Below, piece by piece: positions 1 through 7,734 of a stretch of DNA of 30,004 nucleotides; position 1 is the first letter of the stretch, and the number at the start of each line of letters is the position of its first letter. The notes beneath the pieces were generated by a model. It had not been told where the DNA came from. It ran no database searches and saw only the letters and a program-made list of their open reading frames with translations. Position numbers and translations under genes: made by a program. Location of the stretch: assembly GCA_041394725.1 (NCBI GenBank), contig JAWKHR010000064.1, positions 1 to 30,004 on the forward strand. Reading direction: 5' to 3'. Source of the stretch: JAWKHR01 sp041394725. Its GTDB lineage: Bacteria > Acidobacteriota > Vicinamibacteria > Vicinamibacterales > SCN-69-37.

Positions 1-1
1 A

Positions 2-1096
2 CGGCACCCCGTGCGCCGCGACCTCAACGCGGCCACCTACCTGACCGGCCGCGTCGTGCTCGTCACCGGCGCCGGCGGATCGGTCGGATCCGAGCTCTGC
101 CGGCAGGTGGCCGCCGCCGGCCCGCGCCAGCTCGTGCTGGTCGGGCACGGCGAGAACAGCATCTTCGACATCGGCAACGAGCTGCGCCGGCTCTTCCCGT
201 CGCTCGCGCTCGAGACGCTCATCGCCGACGTGCGCGACCGGCGGCGGCTCCGGCAGATCTTCGACGAGTACCGGCCGGCGGTCGTCTTCCACGCCGCAGC
301 GCACAAGCACGTGCCCCTGATGGAGGCGAACCCCGAGGAGGCCGTCACGAACAACATCGTCGGCACCGCGCGCGTGATCGACGCGGCGCTCGCGGCGGGC
401 ACCGAGCGCTTCGTGCTGGTCTCGACCGACAAGGCCGTCTCGCCCTCGAGCATCATGGGCGCGTCCAAGCGCATCGCGGAGCACCTCGTGCGGGTCGCGT
501 CGGCGACCCACGGCAAGCCGTACGTCGTGGTGCGGTTCGGTAACGTCCTCGGCAGCCGCGGCAGCGTGGTGCCGCTCTTCACGAAACAGATCGAGCGCGG
601 CGGGCCGGTCACGGTGACCGACCCGGAGATGCGACGCTACTTCATGACGATCCCGGAGGCCGCGCACCTGATCCTCGAGGCCGCCGGCTTCGGCCAGGCG
701 GGCAACGCCTACGTGCTCAACATGGGCGATCCGGTGAAGGTCGTCGATCTGGCGCGCGACCTGATCCGGCTGTCGGGCGCCGACGAGCGGAACATCGCGA
801 TCGAGTTCACCGGCCTGCGTCCCGGCGAGAAGCTCATCGAGGAGCTGTGGGAGGACGACGCGCGGGTGGAGGAGACCGAGCACCCGGACGTGTTCCGGCT
901 GGTGGAGCCGCGCCGGCAGGCGCTCGACGAAGCCGCGACGGACCTGCTGGCGCTCGTCGCACACAGCAGCGAGGTGCCGCCGGCCGAGATCGAGCGCTTC
1001 GTCGGCCTGTGCCGCGACGTCGTCGCCGGCGCCGCTTCGGCGCCGCCGTCGCCCGTGACGCCTGCCGTCCGGCCCGCGCCCCGCGGCGCCGCCTGA
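2..1096 (+). CDS. UDP-GlcNAc 4,6-dehydratase, WbpM/PglF type (5' partial)
   Basis: C-terminal catalytic half of a membrane-anchored nucleotide-sugar dehydratase of the WbpM/PglF/CapD class. This family converts UDP-GlcNAc to the UDP-4-keto-6-deoxy sugar used for D-QuiNAc, D-FucNAc or bacillosamine. The open frame continues to the window edge (codons Arg-His-Pro precede the GTG at 11), and whole proteins of this class carry an N-terminal membrane and CoA-binding-like part, so I read it as truncated by the window. Counting from the GTG at 11: the NAD motif GAGGSVG is at residues 20-26, and STDKA at 138-142 is followed by MGASK at 149-153, with Met in place of the usual catalytic Tyr, as is normal for these dehydratases. 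RPGEKL near the C-terminus is also typical. The stop lies 3 bases from the stop of the convergent glycosyltransferase. Class is confident; the exact sugar product is inferred. Confidence 0.9.
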   Translation, partial: RHPVRRDLNAATYLTGRVVLVTGAGGSVGSELCRQVAAAGPRQLVLVGHGENSIFDIGNELRRLFPSLALETLIADVRDRRRLRQIFDEYRPAVVFHAAAHKHVPLMEANPEEAVTNNIVGTARVIDAALAAGTERFVLVSTDKAVSPSSIMGASKRIAEHLVRVASATHGKPYVVVRFGNVLGSRGSVVPLFTKQIERGGPVTVTDPEMRRYFMTIPEAAHLILEAAGFGQAGNAYVLNMGDPVKVVDLARDLIRLSGADERNIAIEFTGLRPGEKLIEELWEDDARVEETEHPDVFRLVEPRRQALDEAATDLLALVAHSSEVPPAEIERFVGLCRDVVAGAASAPPSPVTPAVRPAPRGAA

Positions 1097-1099
1097 CGG

Positions 1100-2242
1100 T
1101 CAGCCCGTCGCGCGCCCGCGGGCGCGCATCCGATCGAAGAGGTCCAGGTACCGGCGCGTGATGCCGGGCCACCCGTATTCGCCCGCCACGAACGTCCGCA
1201 GCGCGTCGCCCATGGCCGGCAGCGCGTCCGGCCGCGCGATCAGGTCATCGAGCCCCTGCGCGATGGCGTCCACCGTCGGCGCGACCACGCCGCCGCCTCC
1301 CACGCGACCGACCTCGTCGAACCCGCACGCATCAGTCAGCAGCACCGGCGTGCCCACCACGGCCGCTTCCAGCGCCACCTGCGACATCGCCTCGTGGCGC
1401 GACGGCACGGCCAGCAGCGCGGCGGCGCGGTAGGCGCCGACCGACATGGCGGCGTCGAGATGGCCGACGAACCGGACCCGGTCCGCGAGGTCCAGGGCCG
1501 CGGCGCGGTCACGGAGGCCGGCTTCCATGCCCTCGTCGCGCCCCGCGAAGACCAGCTGCCAGCCCGGCCGCGCACGCGCCACGCGCGCGAAGGCGTCGAG
1601 GAGCAGATCGGGGCCCTTGATGGGGTTGAGGCGGCCCATGAACAGCACGAACGGCGCGTCGCCGGGAAGGTGGCGGGCGCGGAACGCCGCGGCCGTGGCG
1701 CCGGCGGGTTCCACGTCCACGCCGTTGGGGATGACCGCGATCCTCGCTGGCGGGATGCCATCCGTCTCGAACTGGCGTCCCTCCAGCGGCGTCGTCGCGA
1801 GCACGACCGACGCGTCGCGCAGCAGCCGGTGTCCGATCATCCACTGGTACACCTGCTTCAGCGCCCGCGACCGTCCCTGGATGCGCAGGGCGCCGCCGGG
1901 GCAGATGCCGTACGGCACCCGCGCGCGCCAGCACGCCCGCACCGCCATCGCGTTGATGGCCGTCCAGTGGTTCATCAGGAAGACGACGTCGCGGTCGCCG
2001 ACCAGTGACGCCATCGTGCCGCCCGGCGCACGCGGCACGGGGAACCGCCGGCCCCGCGCCGGGAGAACGACGACGTCCACGCCGGGCATCGGCGCCGCCC
2101 GCGCGTCCAGGCCGGCGTCGGTGGTCACGACGCGCACGTCGGCGCCCGCGGCGGCCAGGGCGCGGCTGACATTGACCGTCTTGACGGCCATGCCGGCGCC
2201 GAGGACGGGGTCGATGACCCAGTGCACGAAGGCGACCCTCAT
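1100..2242 (-). CDS. glycosyltransferase family 4
   Basis: GT-B fold glycosyltransferase of 380 aa, probably adding one sugar to the lipid-linked repeat unit on the cytoplasmic side. The N-terminal acceptor domain contains a Gly-rich turn (GAGMAVKTVNVSRAL) near residues 15-29. The C-terminal nucleotide-sugar domain contains IPNGVD at 171-176, FMGRLNPIKG at 201-210 and the E-x7-E motif at Glu284/Glu292, all standard for GT4. The ATG at 2242 overlaps the stop of the upstream SDR by four bases (ATGA), so the two are co-transcribed and probably translationally coupled. The frame stays open far upstream, but that part is antisense to other genes and is not protein-like. Donor and acceptor cannot be told from sequence. 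Confidence 0.9.
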   Translation of the reverse strand: MRVAFVHWVIDPVLGAGMAVKTVNVSRALAAAGADVRVVTTDAGLDARAAPMPGVDVVVLPARGRRFPVPRAPGGTMASLVGDRDVVFLMNHWTAINAMAVRACWRARVPYGICPGGALRIQGRSRALKQVYQWMIGHRLLRDASVVLATTPLEGRQFETDGIPPARIAVIPNGVDVEPAGATAAAFRARHLPGDAPFVLFMGRLNPIKGPDLLLDAFARVARARPGWQLVFAGRDEGMEAGLRDRAAALDLADRVRFVGHLDAAMSVGAYRAAALLAVPSRHEAMSQVALEAAVVGTPVLLTDACGFDEVGRVGGGGVVAPTVDAIAQGLDDLIARPDALPAMGDALRTFVAGEYGWPGITRRYLDLFDRMRARGRATG

Positions 2243-3267
2243 CCGGCCGCGCTCCCTTCGCCGCGCCGTTCGTGATCGCGCCACCAGGCGGCGTACCGAT
2301 CGAGCGCGTCGGCGAGCGTGACGGGCGCCACGAACCCGGCGCGCTCGAGCGCCGAGCCGTCGTAGACGCGATGGGGATCGGTGTCGGATCGACCGGTGAC
2401 CCGCAGGATCAGCGACAGGACCACGGGCGGCACCGGCGCGGCGGGTGCCGGCGCGCCCAGACCGAGGCCGGCGCGGAGGCGCGCGTGCACCGTCCGGAAG
2501 TCCCCGCCGGGATGCTGGTCGGTGGAGACGAGGAACCGCGCCGGCGCGCCCGCGGCCTCCGCCGCCGCCAGCACGTCGTCCGGCAGGTCGAGCGCCAGGA
2601 ACCGCAGGGCGCGCGCGACAGTCTCGGCCGGCACGAGGTGCATGCCGCGCGCTCCATAGAGCGAGGCGCGCAGGAAGTTGGCCACCGGCGAGCCGTGCGT
2701 GAGCGCCGTGAGCAGGGCGACGAGATTGCGCAGCCCGGGACCGACGATCGCCGTCGGGCGCGCGATGACCAGCGGAAAGCGCCCGCGTGCGGCCGCGGTG
2801 AACACCTGCTCCAGGTCGTACTTGATTCGTTCGTACGGCGTCACCGGCTCGCACGGCGTCGCCTCGGTGACCTGTCGCGACCGCGCGCGTCCGACGACCA
2901 CGGCGGTGCTGCAGTGGACGACGCGCCGGACGCCAGCGGCGGCGCAGGCGTCGGCGAGGGTCTGGATGGCCCGGCGGTGATCCTCCGGCGTCATCGACCA
3001 CGGATACGCCAGGTGGATCACCGTCGCGCCGGGCGCGAGCCAGCGATCCAGCGCGGGGCGATCGAGCAGCGAGCCCTGGTGGACGCCGACACCGGCGGCC
3101 CGCAGGTCGTCGGGGAGCGGCGTGGCGTGGGTGAGCGCGCGCACGGGACCGGCGCGCGCGTCGAGGACGTCCCGCACGACGTATCGGCCGAGCGCGCCTG
3201 ACGCGCCGGTGATCGCGATGGACGTCGTGGAACCGGTTTCGGCGGGCATCGGGCGTCGGAGCCCCAT
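2239..3267 (-). CDS. NAD-dependent epimerase/dehydratase family protein (extended SDR)
   Basis: Extended short-chain dehydrogenase/reductase of 342 aa, presumably acting on a nucleotide sugar or lipid-linked sugar. The Rossmann motif GASGALG is at residues 21-27. The catalytic triad region shows HCST at 118-121 and YERIK at 145-149 (Y-x3-K). The first half is typical of NAD(P)-dependent epimerases/dehydratases; the C-terminal substrate half is not diagnostic. The start could be Met1 (3267) or Met7 (3249); both precede the nucleotide fold and neither has a strong Shine-Dalgarno. It is the first gene of a two-gene unit with the GT4 downstream and is divergent from the flippase gene. Substrate unknown. 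Confidence 0.85.
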   Translation of the reverse strand: MGLRRPMPAETGSTTSIAITGASGALGRYVVRDVLDARAGPVRALTHATPLPDDLRAAGVGVHQGSLLDRPALDRWLAPGATVIHLAYPWSMTPEDHRRAIQTLADACAAAGVRRVVHCSTAVVVGRARSRQVTEATPCEPVTPYERIKYDLEQVFTAAARGRFPLVIARPTAIVGPGLRNLVALLTALTHGSPVANFLRASLYGARGMHLVPAETVARALRFLALDLPDDVLAAAEAAGAPARFLVSTDQHPGGDFRTVHARLRAGLGLGAPAPAAPVPPVVLSLILRVTGRSDTDPHRVYDGSALERAGFVAPVTLADALDRYAAWWRDHERRGEGSAAG

Positions 3268-3269
3268 GA

Positions 3270-3275
3270 TATCCT
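3270..3275 (+). promoter_or_regulatory. candidate extended -10 promoter of the flippase gene
   Basis: TGATATCCT at 3267-3275 reads as an extended -10: TG at 3267-3268, one base, then hexamer TATCCT, which matches TATAAT at 4 of 6. No convincing -35 lies 16-18 bp upstream. The same arrangement (TGATATCGT) precedes the gene at 12726, and the shared string is TGATATC-N-TC-N-CGA. It sits in the only gap before the ATG at 3329. Inference from pattern only. Confidence 0.35.
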
Positions 3276-3285
3276 CGCGATTCGT

Positions 3286-3305
3286 GGCGTCCAGCCAGGG
3301 ACGCC
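3286..3305 (+). other. short hairpin in the flippase leader
   Basis: GGCGTCC at 3286-3292 and GGACGCC at 3299-3305 form a perfect 7-bp stem with a 6-base loop, between the candidate -10 and the ATG at 3329. There is no U-run, so it is not an intrinsic terminator. It could be an operator or an mRNA structure, or chance in GC-rich DNA. Confidence 0.3.
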
Positions 3306-3328
3306 GCGCGCGCGGCCTGATCCGACTC

Positions 3329-4879
3329 ATGTCCGACACTCCACCAGGCCGGTCCGCCGATTCCGATCCCACGCGCGGCGGTCCGATCGCCTCGTCCGGC
3401 ACCGTCGCCCGCAACACGCTGTGGAACCTCGGGGGCATGGTGCTGCCCGCCGCGGCGGCGGTCGCGGCGATCCCGCTGCTCATCGCGCGGCTCGGCGACG
3501 CGCGCTTCGGCGTGCTCACGCTCGCGTGGGGCCTGAGTGTGCTCTTCGCGCTCTCGGATCTCGGCCTCGCGCGGGCGACGACGACGCTGCTGGCGAAGTC
3601 GTGGGTGGCCGCGCCCGAGCGGGAGCAGGCCGGCCTGCTGTGGGCGTCGCTCGGCGGCCACGTCGTGCTCGGCCTGCTCGGCGGACTCGCGTTCGCGGGG
3701 CTCACGCCGTGGATGATGACGCGGCTGCTCGAAGTGCCCGCCGACCTCCGGGTGGAGACGAGCCGCGCGTTCTACCTGCTGGCGCTCACGATTCCCTTCG
3801 TGCTGGCGGGCAATCCCCTGCGGAGCGTGCTCGAGACCACCCAGCGGTTCGGCGCGATCAACGCGATCCGCGTGCCGGTCAGCATCCTGAACTACGTCGG
3901 GCCGCTCGTCCTGGCCGCGTGGACGCCGAGGCTCGAGGTCGTCATCGGCGTGATCGTCGCGACGCGCATTGCCGCGTTCTTCGCGTTTGCCGTGCTCGTC
4001 CTTCGGGTGGCGCCGGGCCTGCTGCGGCCGGCCCGGCCGACCCGCGAGACGGTGCGCGCGCTGGTGCGCACCGGGGGCTGGCTCGGCGCGACGGGCTTCG
4101 CGCTGCCGGCGGTGGCGAGCCTCGACCGCGTGATCATCGGCGCGCGCCTGTCGGTCGCCGACGTCGGGTACTACGCCGCGCCCTACGAAGTCGTGACCAA
4201 GCTGTGGTTCCTCTCGGGCAGCCTGCTGCTCGTGCTCTACCCGGTCTTCAGCGCGCTGACCGACGACGGGCGGCTGCGCCGGTCGTACTGGCGCGCCGTG
4301 CGGCACCTGTTCGTGCCGACGGTCGCGGCGGCCGCCGTGATCATCGCGTTCTCGACGGAGATCTTCTCGCTGTGGCTCGGACCGGTCTTCGGCGGGCAGG
4401 CGGCGCCGGTGGCGCGCTGGCTCGCGCTCGGCGTGGTGCTCAGCGTGATCGGGCAGGTGCCGATGACGCTGCTGCAGTGCCGCGGCCGGCCCGATCTCCC
4501 GGCCATCGTGCACCTGGTCGAGGTGCCGCTCTACGCGATCGCGGCCTGGTGGCTCGCGGGGGTCGCGGGCATCGCGGGCGTGGCCGTGGCCTGGATGGGC
4601 CGGGCGACGTTCGAGGCGCTGATCGTCTTCGTCGCCGCGTGGGTCGTGCTGCCGGCCGGCCGGCCGGGCCCCGAGGCGCGCATCCTGCTGGTCATGAGTG
4701 CCGCCGGCGCCGGGTTGCTGGCGGTGGCCGGCTGGCTGGGCACGCGGCCCGAGGGCTGGCTCGCCTGGAAGCTCGGCGGCATGGCCGTGGCGCTGGCGAT
4801 CTTCGCGGCGTGGTCCTGGTGGCGGCTGTTCGACGCCGCGGACCGGCGGCTGCTGTCACGCGGGGCGCTGACCGGGTAG
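3329..4879 (+). CDS. wzx: Wzx-like polysaccharide flippase (MOP superfamily)
   Basis: Polytopic inner-membrane protein of 516 aa, consistent with a MOP-superfamily exporter that moves undecaprenyl-PP-linked oligosaccharides to the periplasm. After a polar N-terminus of about 25 residues, the segment around GTVARNTLWNLGGMV and the following Ala/Leu-rich helices matches the start of many Wzx/RfbX proteins, including a RFGVLTLAWG-like turn. About 12-14 hydrophobic segments can be traced. The start at ATG 3329 was chosen because the longer open frame upstream is antisense to the divergent SDR and lies before the candidate promoter. It stands alone as a + strand gene between two - strand units and ends 3 bases from the convergent methyltransferase gene. 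Family confident; the assignment to this locus's repeat unit is from context. Confidence 0.87.
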   Translation: MSDTPPGRSADSDPTRGGPIASSGTVARNTLWNLGGMVLPAAAAVAAIPLLIARLGDARFGVLTLAWGLSVLFALSDLGLARATTTLLAKSWVAAPEREQAGLLWASLGGHVVLGLLGGLAFAGLTPWMMTRLLEVPADLRVETSRAFYLLALTIPFVLAGNPLRSVLETTQRFGAINAIRVPVSILNYVGPLVLAAWTPRLEVVIGVIVATRIAAFFAFAVLVLRVAPGLLRPARPTRETVRALVRTGGWLGATGFALPAVASLDRVIIGARLSVADVGYYAAPYEVVTKLWFLSGSLLLVLYPVFSALTDDGRLRRSYWRAVRHLFVPTVAAAAVIIAFSTEIFSLWLGPVFGGQAAPVARWLALGVVLSVIGQVPMTLLQCRGRPDLPAIVHLVEVPLYAIAAWWLAGVAGIAGVAVAWMGRATFEALIVFVAAWVVLPAGRPGPEARILLVMSAAGAGLLAVAGWLGTRPEGWLAWKLGGMAVALAIFAAWSWWRLFDAADRRLLSRGALTG

Positions 4880-4882
4880 GGA

Positions 4883-6268
4883 TCAGCGCCGCCGTCTCGC
4901 CGCGAAGAGCGTGCGGCTGGACTCAGGCACGGCCTCCCGGCGTTCGATGACGTAGTGCCGTGCCAGCGCCGCCTCGAAGGCGTCCACGGTGTAGTCGGGG
5001 AAGACGTCCTCGCGCGTGGCCAGCAGCCGGCGGACCTGCGAGTCCTCCTTCGGCACGAACTCGACCACGAGGCGCGGCGCGATGCGCGCGAAGAAGCCGG
5101 CCAGCCGATCCAGCGGCACGTTGTTCGAGATCGCGAGGTGATGCACCAGCGCCAGGGCCAGCACGGTGCCGCCCGCGAGGCGATCCATCGCGGCGCGCCG
5201 TTCGTCGTGCGCCCAGCCGAGCGCCGGCGACGGGTTGGTCAGGTCGAGCAGCAGCGGCAGCACGCCGTCGTGGCCGTCGGCGTGCAGCGCGCGGTAGTGC
5301 CGCTCGACCGCCAGGTCGTCCACGTCGTGCGCGACCACGTAACGGCCGGGCCCGCTGACGAGCCGGCTGAAGCGTCCGGTGTTCGCGCCGAGGTCGTGGA
5401 TCGTGTCGCCCGGCTGGATCACCGCGTCCACCATCCCGGCGACGATCGCCAGCTTGGCCTGCATCGCGGACTCGGAGTAGTTGGTGTCCTGGTAGTAGTC
5501 GCCCCATTCGGTGGCGCCGCCCGGCGGACGGCAGCCGTCCACCGCCGCGCGCAGACTGTGCAGCAGTGCCACGAGCCGCGCCTTCGGCAGGGTCGGGATC
5601 CGCACGGGCGCGGAGCCGGCCGCCGCGCCCTGGTGCCGCCGCTGGCTCGCCGCGTGCAGGTGCACGTGCGCGAGCAGCCCGTAGCGAAGGCGGGTGCGTC
5701 CGGGCAGCACGCGGCTGGCCAGGTCCAGCGGGATGCCGTCGAGGTGGTGGACGAGCAGCTGCCGCAGCCGCCGGTCCACGTGCGACATCAGGGCCAGCGG
5801 CGCGAGGAAATGCTGGCAGTACTGGCGGTAGGCCACCCACGGCACGCCGTCCCGGTACGTCTCGAACGACAGCGTGTCGATGAACACCGGCCGCCGGCCG
5901 ACGAACTGGACGTTGAACGCCGACGCGTCCCGGAGCGTCACGCCGCGCTCGAGGCACGCGAGCTGGATGTCGAGCGTCAGCCGCGCGGCGTCGCGCAGCT
6001 GATCGAAGCACCACTCGTACGGATACGAGACGTACGGGATGCGCTCGGGGCGCAGCGTGCGGGACGCGCCGGCGTCGGGCGGACTCGCCACCTCCTCGTG
6101 GGCGACCAGCCAGCCGCGCTCGGTCAGGTGCGCGTACACCCCCGACTGCATGAGCGCGTCGTAGTGGCGGGCGCCGGCCGGGTTCACCTGGCGCAGCAGC
6201 ACCCCGTCGCGCTCGTACACGAAGCCCGACGGATCGCGGAACGAGCCGCCGAGGGCGTCCGGGCTCAC
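4883..6268 (-). CDS. kinase-like domain fused to class I SAM-dependent methyltransferase
   Basis: 461 aa with two apparent parts. The C-terminal part (about 255-461) is a class I methyltransferase: motif I is HDLGANTGRF at 291-300, preceded by a region around WGDYYQDTNYS at 255-265 and followed by an acidic DVDD near 315. It resembles the NoeA-type methyltransferases annotated near surface-glycan genes. The N-terminal part (about 1-200) contains D114-ASAF-N119 and then I130-D131, the spacing of the catalytic Asp/Asn and metal-binding Asp of protein-kinase/APH-like folds. A possible beta hairpin at 16-29 ends in Arg26 where such folds usually carry Lys. The kinase-like reading is my inference. 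The GTG start at 6268 overlaps the stop of the sulfatase-like gene by four bases (GTGA), making it the last gene of a four-gene unit. It ends 3 bases from the convergent flippase gene. Substrate unknown. Confidence 0.82.
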   Translation of the reverse strand: MSPDALGGSFRDPSGFVYERDGVLLRQVNPAGARHYDALMQSGVYAHLTERGWLVAHEEVASPPDAGASRTLRPERIPYVSYPYEWCFDQLRDAARLTLDIQLACLERGVTLRDASAFNVQFVGRRPVFIDTLSFETYRDGVPWVAYRQYCQHFLAPLALMSHVDRRLRQLLVHHLDGIPLDLASRVLPGRTRLRYGLLAHVHLHAASQRRHQGAAAGSAPVRIPTLPKARLVALLHSLRAAVDGCRPPGGATEWGDYYQDTNYSESAMQAKLAIVAGMVDAVIQPGDTIHDLGANTGRFSRLVSGPGRYVVAHDVDDLAVERHYRALHADGHDGVLPLLLDLTNPSPALGWAHDERRAAMDRLAGGTVLALALVHHLAISNNVPLDRLAGFFARIAPRLVVEFVPKEDSQVRRLLATREDVFPDYTVDAFEAALARHYVIERREAVPESSRTLFAARRRR

Positions 6269-7722
6269 CGATCGCCTCCGGCGCAGCCGAAGACGGGCAT
6301 GACGGCCTCGACCTTGCGCCCGCCGGCCTCGTTGCTGGTGACGACGACGGGCGGGTGCGGGCGATCGAGCGGCGGCAGCGGGCCGGCCGGGTCGGCGTAG
6401 CGCCGGAAGGCCTCGGGGAGCGACAGGAACTCGCAGTCCACGCCGGGCGCCGCGCCCGGCGCCTTCACCGCGAAGTAGGCGCCGTAGTTGGCGATGAAGT
6501 CCCGCGGCTCGTAGCCTTCGAGCACGTTGCCCATCGAGATGCGGCTGCCGTGGTCGCCCTGGATGATGAGGCGCGCGTCGGCCAGGGCCGGAACCGACGC
6601 CATCGCGTCGAGCAGCTCGTCGATCTTCGAGGCGACGCACTGGAGCTGCGCCAGGTACGCGTCGGTGAAGCGACGTCGGGCGGCCTCGCGCGCCGACGGG
6701 TCCGGGACGTTGCGTCCCAGGTAATAGCCCGCGTCGAACGTGCCGCTGACCACGCACTCGCGCGTCAGCAGGTAGGGCGAGTGCGGCACCATGAAATGCG
6801 CGAACACGTGCGTGCCGCGCGGCACGCCGGTGACGAACCGGACGAACCGGTCGAACCACGCCGGAAACCGCTGCACGTCGAACCGGCCCTCGGTGCCGAG
6901 CACGCCAATCGGGCGATCCTCCAGGCCGTAGTAGCGGCGGACCGCGCGCAGGCCGTACACCGAGACGTAGCTCGGCTCCCAGGCGCGCAGCAGCGTGCTC
7001 CAGAGCGTCACGGTCCGCGTCCGCAGGTCGAGCGTGGCGGCGCCCGCGCCCGGATCGAAGGAATCGAACGTCTCGCAGAGCGCGATCCCGGGATGCGCGC
7101 AGAAGTCGAGGTGCGACGTCTGGAAGACGGCCGTCCGGTACCCGCGTTCGGCGAGCCGATCGAAGTAGGCGTTGTCCCGGATGGCCGGGAGGATCTCGGT
7201 CGAGTGATTGGCGGTGTCCGTCCGGCCCTCGAACTCCGCGTTCATCATGTTCGGCATCGACACGCCGGAGAAGAAGTAGCGGCTGTAGACCGAATCGAAG
7301 GTCCGCAGGCCGTGGCGGTCGGCCACGGCGAGGAGCTGCGCCCGCGCCGCCTCGCCGGCCGGCGTGGCCGTGTCGATCGCGCCCGTGGACTGCATCTCGT
7401 CGAAGATCAGGTGCACCGTGACCGGCAGGTCCGTCCGGAAGGGGCCCGCCGCGCGGAACCGGGCCGCCAGCGCGGCGTCGTCGTCCGCGCCGAGGTCGTC
7501 CGCGACGATCTTCGGACGTGGTGAGGCGACCATCGTGGACACGAGCAGGACGCCGACGAAGACGAGAAGGATGCCGTGAATCCGGTCGCGGAGCTTCCAG
7601 AACACGAGGGCCGTGGCGGCGCCCACGCTCACCAGCCCGGCCGCCGGCGGCAGCCACCCGGCGTAGACGAGGCCCAGCGGACCCGCGACCAGGGCGAGCA
7701 CCACGATCAGGACCGCGATCAC
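6265..7722 (-). CDS. sulfatase/alkaline-phosphatase superfamily membrane hydrolase or transferase
   Basis: 485 aa. Three hydrophobic segments (about 3-22, 26-42, 48-66) anchor a large domain that should face the periplasm. The domain shows the metal-binding pattern of the sulfatase/phosphoglycerol-transferase superfamily: Asp108 in LIFDEM, HSP at 314-316 and GDHG with Asp390/His391. The position of the formylglycine motif carries S155-M-P-N-M, lacking the Arg of C/S-x-P-x-R. A classical formylglycine sulfatase is therefore doubtful, and a Ser/Thr-nucleophile phosphohydrolase or phospho-group transferase is as likely. The GTG start at 7722 is preceded by GAGG with a 6-base spacer. It lies 12 bases after the pseudopilin-like gene and overlaps the methyltransferase gene by four bases, which suggests a joint role in adding or removing a charged group on the glycan. 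Confidence 0.85.
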   Translation of the reverse strand: MIAVLIVVLALVAGPLGLVYAGWLPPAAGLVSVGAATALVFWKLRDRIHGILLVFVGVLLVSTMVASPRPKIVADDLGADDDAALAARFRAAGPFRTDLPVTVHLIFDEMQSTGAIDTATPAGEAARAQLLAVADRHGLRTFDSVYSRYFFSGVSMPNMMNAEFEGRTDTANHSTEILPAIRDNAYFDRLAERGYRTAVFQTSHLDFCAHPGIALCETFDSFDPGAGAATLDLRTRTVTLWSTLLRAWEPSYVSVYGLRAVRRYYGLEDRPIGVLGTEGRFDVQRFPAWFDRFVRFVTGVPRGTHVFAHFMVPHSPYLLTRECVVSGTFDAGYYLGRNVPDPSAREAARRRFTDAYLAQLQCVASKIDELLDAMASVPALADARLIIQGDHGSRISMGNVLEGYEPRDFIANYGAYFAVKAPGAAPGVDCEFLSLPEAFRRYADPAGPLPPLDRPHPPVVVTSNEAGGRKVEAVMPVFGCAGGDR

Positions 7723-7734
7723 GCGCGACCTCGC

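Noticed and set aside
1100..4513. 1137-aa open frame on the - strand
   Set aside because: Only the last 380 codons (1100-2242) are protein-like; the rest is antisense to wzx and the SDR, with an Arg/His/Gly-rich composition typical of shadow frames in GC-rich DNA.
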